NCBI GenBank assembly: GCA_020284085.1
Contig: JACEVL010001005.1
Span: 286,698 to 350,697 of the forward strand
DNA: 64,000 bases
From: Aporrectodea caliginosa
Taxonomy: Eukaryota; Annelida; Clitellata; Crassiclitellata; Lumbricidae
Direction: 5' to 3'
Shown here: positions 57,317-64,000 of the stretch, piece after piece
How the letters are laid out: each line of letters begins with the position of its first letter
Position numbering within the stretch: the stretch's first letter is position 1
Translations under genes and position numbers: made by a program
The notes under the pieces: model-generated
The model's input: the letters and a program-made list of their open reading frames with translations, nothing else
What the model was told of the DNA's origin: nothing
Database searches by the model: none

Positions 57317-57850
57317 TACAATCACTGACTGACCGTTAATGCGGTGTTTAAAGACAATTTTGTATTAGGTCTAGTTTTAATTACAATTTACACATTCCAT
57401 AATGTGTTCTTATTTCAGGCTTTTCCCTTGGTCATCAACATGCCTACAAATGTATTCAGATTCACACGACGTATTCTTCAAGTACAACCGACAGCTCTTT
57501 ATTTTTAATATTTTTAAGTTCCATTGTGTTTAGGATGATAAGCATGTTGTCTGGAGTAAAGTCTTCCAAAAGATGCAACACTTATGAAACATTTAATGGC
57601 TTGAATCTCCACGTGTGATTTAAACTTTAAATTCATTCAGTGGTCTTTGCATTTTACACAGAATAGTTAGTAATACATGACTGCTTTCTTCTTTTAATAT
57701 ACACTGTTATTTGTGGAGATATGATTCCTTATCTGTATTCGGGAAGTTGTTCGCCATGACCTGTAGTCACATATTAAATCAAGCATTATTTACAATCGCG
57801 AATAATTATACACACATGCATGCATAACAATAACAATAACCATCAATATT
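57314..57850. repeat. Dispersed ~510-bp repeat, copy 2
   Basis: Matches 30358-30868 with a few substitutions and small indels (TTACAATCACTGACTGACCG start). Again bordered by (ATAC)n. Confidence 0.8.
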
Positions 57851-58181
57851 TTGAGTTTGAGTTTATTGAACCATTTTGCATTCAATTCAAAATTACAGTA
57901 CATAAACAGCAATCACGTTAAACAACTAAATTAACTAACAGCACGTTATAGATTAACAGTATGTGAGCCAAAAGAATATGAGTATGCGAGTCAAGTTGCA
58001 AATGATTCATGGGGAGATGAAGCTGGGACAGCTTATCTAGTCTTCCCCATCAGTTACCGGTCACAGAAATACAACGACAAAATGTATTAAGTTAACAAGC
58101 TAAGGCAGCCGTACAGTAGTAACAATATTCATAATTAAACGATAATAGACAACATCACACTCCAAATTATAAGTTGCTGCG

Positions 58182-61037
58182 TTAGTACTGGTCAATCAGG
58201 GAAGTCGTATATGCACACTTGAATGCAATCAACGAGCGTAGTTCACGCATGCAAGAATCAATAGAGTTCCACAACTGCGGTCCTTTTATTCTGACCAAGA
58301 AACATCTAGCATTTATCCTGCCTTTTCCTGTTCTGTAGTTTTGTCTATGTCTGGTGTTATAATCATGTACATCAGTAATCACTGTGAAGTATGAGTTAAA
58401 TAAAGCTGGGGGAGAGTGCCATTGTGGTGCCGGTACATTAACATTGCAAGTTGAAGTTTATAAATGTCGTAAATTGTTAAAAGGTTTAAGGACTTAAATA
58501 GGTGGCAACTCTCTGCTAGATAATGAGCTCCACTGATAATTCTTATTGCCCTTTTTTGGAGGATGTATATAGGTTTAAGCATATTCTGATACCCACCTGC
58601 CCACACCACAGTACAATAATTTAAGTAAGGCAGTAGGAGGGTAGTGTATAATAACTTGAGAGAGTGAGCTGGTAAGGACCCTTTAAGTTTGTGAATGATC
58701 CCCACAGTTTTGGCTACTTTGTTCTTCACATGCTCCACATGCTCCTTCCATGTAAGGTTCTCATCAATGATAACCCCCAGGAATTTGACTTTAGAGACTC
58801 TGCACAATTGAACGTTATCGATAGTTAAAATAGGGACAAAAGTATTCGGTATCCTTGATTGTTTGCTTTTAAATAAAACATAGTTTGACTTCTTTATATT
58901 AAGTGATAACATGTTCACTTGGAACCAGCAAGATAATTTACTAAGCTCCAAATTCATAATTTGGAATAGTTGATAGTAGTTTTTCCCCATTATAAAAGCC
59001 GAAGTATCATCTGCAAAAAGTACCAGTTGCAGTGTGGGGGAACAGGTTGTGATGTCGTTTATGTAGATAAGAAATAATAAAGGACCCAAGTTTGAACCTC
59101 GTGGAACACCGCAAAGTATGGGTGCAAGACTAGAGAGAACCCCTGCATAGGAGACCCGTTGATATCTATCCTTCAGATAGGATCTAAACCATTCCAGTGC
59201 AATCCCACGAATACCATTATGGTATAGCTTGGCAAGTAAAATGTCATGATTTAAAGTATCGAATGCTTTTGACAAGTCTAAAAATACACCCAGAGTACAA
59301 CTACTTACATCCATAGCTCCATAGCTTAGGAAATATTGTCTAGGACTTCAATAATAGCTAAGTTGGTATAGTGGTTCTTTCTGAATCCAAATTGCTTTGC
59401 ATATAAAATTTGGTTAGCTGAAAGAAAATCATATATTCGCTTGTACATAGCTTTCTCCAGAATCTTAGAAAAACAGGTTAACTTGGAAATGGGACGATAA
59501 TTCTTTATCTCAAGACAGTCTGCAGTTTTAAATATAGGGGAGATAATGGCAGTTTTCATATTAAGGGGAACAATGCCTGTTAAGAAAGATTGATTGACCA
59601 AGTGGGTCAACGGTAGTTATACATACTTGGCAATGCGTTTAATAATATCAACTGGTAAATCGAGTGAACCAGTGGCTTTGATATTTTTCAGACTAGCTAT
59701 GATGGCCTGTATTTCGGCCTCATTGGTAGGGACTAAAAATATGGTGTGACTATAATTCATTTCTTTGAGGTAACTGTCATAGGAAGTAGAGGAGGTAGGG
59801 ATCTCAGCGGCCATTTTTAGTCCTAGAGTAGCGAAGTACTCATTAAAAGCATTAGCGATTGATGTAGGGTCTTCTAGTAGTTTATCGTTAATTCGTATAG
59901 GGGACCTAATCCCTGGGGGCTCATTTTGATGTAAAGCTTCTTTAATAACCCCCAAATTTCCTTAAGGTTGTCCTTACAGACTTCTAGTCTATTGACATAG
60001 GGTAAAGTCGTAGTTTACGTTGCTAAATTATTCTAATGTCTTCAATGCCGTACTTGACGTTGGCAAGTAAGAAGTCTACCTATGTGCATGTTAACTATCA
60101 TCAATCCACCTTCCATTTCATTAAGAAATTTTTTCATCAATCCAACTTCTATTTAATTTGAAAAAATTACTTTTATCAATCCAACTTCTATTTCATGAAA
60201 GAAATATTTGTCATCAATGGAACTTTTATTTAAGCAAAGATATATTCTCATGGATCCAGCTTCTAATTACGGAAACAATTATTTTCATCAATCCAGTTTT
60301 TATTGAATCCAAAACTTAATTTCATCCATCCAGCTTCTATTTACGGGAAAATTATTTCGATAGATCCAACTTCAATTTTGAACAGAGGAATGTTTTCATC
60401 AATCCCACTTCCATTTAGGGAAACAATTTTTTCATCAATCCAGCTTCCATGTTAAAGTGACAATATCAAATAATTTAGCAACGTAAACTACGACTTTACC
60501 TTGACATAGTATTGTTTCTCACAATTACGTAAAAAAAATTATTATATTTGTGAGTTTATTTTTATAGGTCCTATTTTTTTTATAGCAGTCAGTAGATCCA
60601 CTCCGTAGATAATTTTTATACAATTTGTTTTTCTTCTTACATGACTTTAATAGAGATTTAGAAAGCCATGGCTTAGTTATCGTTTTAAACCTTCTAGGCC
60701 TAATTAGCTTAAGTGGAAAACAGGAATTATACAGTGAGTTAAGTTTATCATTTAAGGAGGTCGAGATATCATCAGGGTTCTCAAGGTTAAGAACATCTTC
60801 CCAGGTTTCATTTTCGATCTGTGCATAGAAGTTATTGAAAGCTTGCTCATGTTTAGGCCTACTCAGTACATGTTTAGGTTTTGGCAGTAGCTCTAACTTG
60901 CAGTCAAGGATGACAAAGATAGGTAAATGGTCACTAATATCAGCGTACAGTATACCAGAATATTCATTATATTTTAAGGTATTGGAAAATATATTATCGA
61001 TCAAGGTGGAGGAGTGGCCAGTAAATCTAGTAGGCAT
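58182..61037 (-). pseudogene. LINE-E endonuclease/reverse transcriptase
   Basis: Minus strand, 5' to 3': endonuclease continues from 63125-62921 (KKPCYICGDFNLNLLNRDSH) into PTRFTGHSSTLIDNIFSN, then ILYADISDHLPIF (61037-60900). The linker LIRPRRFKTITKPWLSKSLL follows, then (after the MITE) EIWG and IRSPIRINDKLLEDPTSIANA (59955 region). RT blocks: [59 protein letters not shown] and [11 protein letters not shown] with intact FADD (59030-59000). After LTHTSQ (58379) a frameshift leads to the C-terminal YNTRHRQNYRTGKGRINARC. The polymerase centre is intact. Confidence 0.88.
60001..60500. mobile_element. Mutator-type MITE, 500 bp, second family
   Basis: Perfect 32-base inverted repeats starting GGTAAAGTCGTAGTTTACGT, with exact 9-bp duplication TTGACATAG (59992-60000 and 60501-60509). 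Interior subrepeats (CATCAATCCAACTTCTATTT) are complementary in type to those of the MITEs at 13844 and 42341, so all three share an internal region with different ends. Confidence 0.95.
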
Positions 61038-61043
61038 GGTTAT

Positions 61044-62911
61044 TAGGGTGATTCAAGTTCTGTAGGAAAAAATTTGAAGTAGACAATTAACAGAGGCTCT
61101 TTACTTTTTGAGTTCCTTTTACTACATAGAGCAAAACTGTGAAATTTGGATGAAATTGGTTTGTATTTAGGACTGCCTCAAGAAGCTCAAAGTTTTATTC
61201 TGAAGATAAATTTGATTAAATTAATATTTTTTATTGTCAAGCATTTTAAATTACTTACTTACCTATTTCTTAATAAAGAACTAAAAAAGAACACACAGAT
61301 TTACTCCTCCGCCACTGCATGTTCATGCCCTAGTGTCAGGAAGTGCCAGTCCCAAACCTGGATGAAGGAGGAGGGCGATGCTAATCTTTGTTATCACACA
61401 GTGTCGTTATCTGAAATAACTTCTACTATAAATAAACAAACTGGTGCAAACAACCAAATTTGTTAATTTATTGTTATAATTTATGAAAAATAAAATACTG
61501 CAAACTATTTGAGAAATACTTTTTAGCATTTTTTAATAAAGAAATATAATATTATGGCTGAAACCAGGTCAAAGACTTTCATTTCATCTTATTGGAAACC
61601 TCAGGAAACGTCTTGGTGGTAGAGTATTACCTACATGCTTGGGGAGTTGGAAGATCTTTTGATACGACAGCATCCAACACGGGTTGCCTCAAATGAGTTT
61701 GCGTTTTAATAGAAAAAACTGGAAAAAAGTTGCTATGGCTTGATTGTCACCATCATATGCATTAAATACTATGTGTACCCGTATTCATTTCAAGGCAGCT
61801 TTTGGTCCAACATCCGATCCACATGTATTACTTTTTAAGGGATTCCAGCAATATTGACCCAGAATTGAACAAGAAATGTAATGTTCTAGTACAGACAATT
61901 ATTGTCTAAATGAACAGTTAAAGACACTAAAGTTGGATATGATACAATTTATAATAGATATTCTAAATGAAAATTGAACTGGAAGCTCCCGAGGGAAGAT
62001 CATAGAGAATTGTTGGAGCTCGGTCTAATCTCTCTAATAGAGTTTCCACCACATGGAGCAATTGAGTGCCAGATACCATCATTCCATCATGCACACTGGA
62101 TGGCTAAACTCATTTACATTTTAAAGATTTTTTATTTGAAAGTAAATTCAAGCTAAGACAAAATGAAGCTGCTGGTTATTTGAAATTTTGATTTTCTTAT
62201 AAATTTAGTTTATGTTTAAGCATGGATCACATGTCTCAATGCATGTGATCCGCACTTGATATAAGAGCTAACAAAAAATTAATCAACATCCAAAGTAATT
62301 TCGCAAACAGGATTAAAGCAATTGGTCGTCACTTATGGTATCTCGGCAAAGAAATGGCACCAATTGCTTTTCCCGAAAACGTTTCCACAGAAACTAAAGT
62401 ACGTCTCCAAGAGGGATTACACTAGGATCAACCTTCAACTCAACCTTGACAAAGTAGTCACATCAAAAACAATTTTTTTCCAAATTATAGAAGACCATCG
62501 CAAACAATTTCCAAATTCATGCAAAAAACACTTTTACCTGAATGTAATGAATAGTGTTATCTAGTAAATGCAGTAAAGAAATTGGGTACTTACATACTTT
62601 CTATCAATTTTCATTTTAATTAATTAAAAACATATTGGGATTTAAAATAATTATAAACAATAGCTTCTTAGGCAGTGCCACATTGTTTTTTAAGACTGCA
62701 TTAATAAGCTTTCCAGTAAAATTGTTTGTTTACTCAAATTCAATTTTTGGACGAAACGAGTTAAAGTTAAGTAATTTCAAGGTCGTTGAGGCAGTACTAA
62801 ATATTATCCAATTTCATTTAAATTTTTTCCCTGTTATTTTATTACCAAAAGGAACATAAAAAAGCAAGAGCACAACAAAAATAAAATTGTCAATTTTTTT
62901 GAATCACCCTA
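61044..62911 (+). mobile_element. hAT-like element, copy 4 (1868 bp)
   Basis: Inverted ends TAGGGTGATTCAA and TTGAATCACCCTA, exact 8-bp duplication ATGGTTAT (61036-61043, 62912-62919) in non-repetitive LINE-E sequence. This is the clearest demonstration of the 8-bp target duplication for this family. Confidence 0.95.
61974..62560 (+). pseudogene. hAT-like transposase, remnant copy 4
   Basis: LELGLISLIEFPPHGAIECQ, then FHHAHWMAKLIYILKIFYL (62086-62145), then RHLWYLGKEMAPIAFPENVS (about 62327-62390). These match the C-terminal blocks of the copies at 33960 and 49225. The catalytic N-terminal half is missing or unrecognisable. Confidence 0.75.
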
Positions 62912-63140
62912 ATGGTTATTAATGGGCGGAAGTAGGCAGAAAACATGTTGTTTAAGAACTCATTAGTGGGAAGATGAGAATCCCGATTGAGTAGATTGAG
63001 ATTAAAGTCCCCACAAATGTAACATGGTTTCTTAGATCTAGCCAACGAGTTCGTTAAAGTTACTAGATCATGGTTAAATATAGCAACGTCTGTATTCGGG
63101 GGTCAATAGATAGATCCGACCAAGATGGTAGAATTTGAAT

Positions 63141-63348
63141 TTGAGAATTTGAGTCAAACATTGACAAAGTAACATTTCAGCCGTACAAAGAACAAAGATC
63201 TGTTGGCCACAAAAGGGAAGCCAGAAGGGGCCAAGGTCCCGCTGATTAGGTCCACCTATATTAGGGTGTCCCAAAAAGACACACTTTTCAAAAGTTTATA
63301 TAATTATCTTGATGGCCAACCTCTAGAAAGTTTCTATAGGTCTATTTC
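63141..63348 (-). mobile_element. Retroelement 3'-end fragment, second copy
   Basis: Matches 30869-31062 (ACATTGACAAAGTAACATTTC, CCGCTGATTAGGTCCACC, GATGGCCAACCTCTAGAAAG). Confidence 0.5.
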
Positions 63349-63550
63349 AATCAATCAATCAGCCGTTTATTGATTCAACAACAGCACAATTATTATTAAC
63401 AATCAGTCATTTTCAAAATGTTAATCTGCTGATGCCGTCAACAGGACAGCCCTAAAGGATAAAATAATCCGCTATTGCAGGGTTGCCCCTTTTCCACGTT
63501 ACATTTACTGATGGCAAGACGATTTTTATGATCATATGCTCATAGAAATT
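63349..63550 (-). mobile_element. LINE 3' end with (TTGA)n tail
   Basis: On the minus strand AATCAATAAACGGC is followed by (TGAT)n at 63349-63365, the same tail type as LINE-C but a different 3' untranslated sequence. Confidence 0.6.
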
Positions 63551-63558
63551 CAACTTAA

Positions 63559-63955
63559 CCCATTAGTGCCTAGCGTCCCCAAAAATGGGACACTATTTCA
63601 AAAATTTACATTAAATTAAATCTGCATTACAGATACAATTTATTGTAATAGCTATCACGTCAAGATGCTGATCAAACTATTTTGACAATAAATGTGCACC
63701 AAAAATGGTTTCTTGGCTGAAAATTGTGTTTTGATCAGCCCTATGACCTAGTTTCAGCCAATGTAAACATTTGTGACATTTCGCGTCTAATTTAAAAACA
63801 TTTGCGTGCATTTCTACAGATTCGTCTTAGGTTTCACAAAGGTTGGTATACAATATTGCAAAAATTATTGCACTGGTTCATTTTTATAAAATATAACGTT
63901 TGCAATTAATCATTAAGTCACTGTCCCATTTTTGGGGACGCTAGGCACGAAAGGG
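63559..63955. mobile_element. TTAA-type MITE, 397 bp
   Basis: Preceded by TTAA (63555-63558). The left end CCCATTAGTGCCTAGCGTCC and right end GGACGCTAGGCACGAAAGGG are inverted, extending about 35 bases to GGGACA. The right TTAA is mutated. Related in its ends to 26921-27090. Confidence 0.75.
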
Positions 63956-64000
63956 TAGGCTATTTCAACACACACAGTTTTGCATCTTCTATGGTATATA

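Larger units (their letters stand above)
57851..63140 (-). mobile_element. LINE-E, CR1/jockey-group, split by two insertions
   Basis: 3' untranslated region from 57851 (ends AATAAACTCAAACTC on the minus strand). Coding runs to about 63120, where the endonuclease is truncated. A Mutator-type MITE (60001-60500) and a hAT-like element (61044-62911) interrupt it. Both insertions carry exact duplications of the LINE sequence. Confidence 0.9.

Overview
This is eukaryotic, metazoan-type DNA: AT-rich, with spliced exons, abundant microsatellites, tRNA-derived SINEs, several clades of non-LTR retrotransposons (LINEs) and many DNA-transposon families. There are no operons, ribosome-binding sites or CRISPR arrays. 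The repeat mix suggests a marine invertebrate, but the species cannot be fixed from sequence alone.

The one convincing host gene is on the + strand at 6247-17145. Five exons, all phase 1-1 and all multiples of three, encode three immunoglobulin domains (6247-6579, 9301-9600, 11777-12007), a transmembrane segment with a basic stop-transfer sequence (13382-13507) and a cytoplasmic piece with a YAEV tyrosine motif (17062-17145). This is a type I Ig-superfamily receptor or adhesion protein. The signal-peptide exon and the 3' end are not identified; a phase-compatible, Ser/Thr/Asp-rich open segment at 28570-28748 is a weak candidate for a later exon. Its introns hold an LTR-like element, a hAT MITE, a TTAA-target element, a Mutator-type MITE and a Helitron-like end.

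Layout: 1-3107 a nearly complete but frameshifted LINE; 3.6-6.1 kb LINE fragment, SINE and MITEs; 6.2-17.2 kb the Ig receptor gene; 18523-18837 an assembly gap; 19700-25877 a giant inverted repeat with arms of about 2.7 kb built of tandem repeats; 27.3-28.2 kb a GC-rich minisatellite; 30-35.8 kb SINE, a 1038-bp tandem repeat and a decayed transposase; 37.4-45.7 kb LINEs, Mutator-type MITEs, SINEs and a perfect-looking hairpin; 46.3-52.4 kb a nest in which three hAT-type elements sit inside one TTAA-target element; 52.8-63.1 kb three LINEs, two of them split by Helitron, hAT and Mutator-type insertions; 63.1-64 kb repeat ends and a MITE.

The most informative result is the nested insertion history. 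For many elements both terminal inverted repeats and exact target-site duplications (8 bp hAT, 9 bp Mutator, A/T Helitron, TTAA) can be read, and removing the insert restores the interrupted LINE reading frame. At least four elements share a TAGGGTG-type terminus and/or a recognisable transposase (HWDGK, CFDTT.SN, CRHH, ARWM, HLWYL motifs), which may be a poorly described hAT-like lineage.
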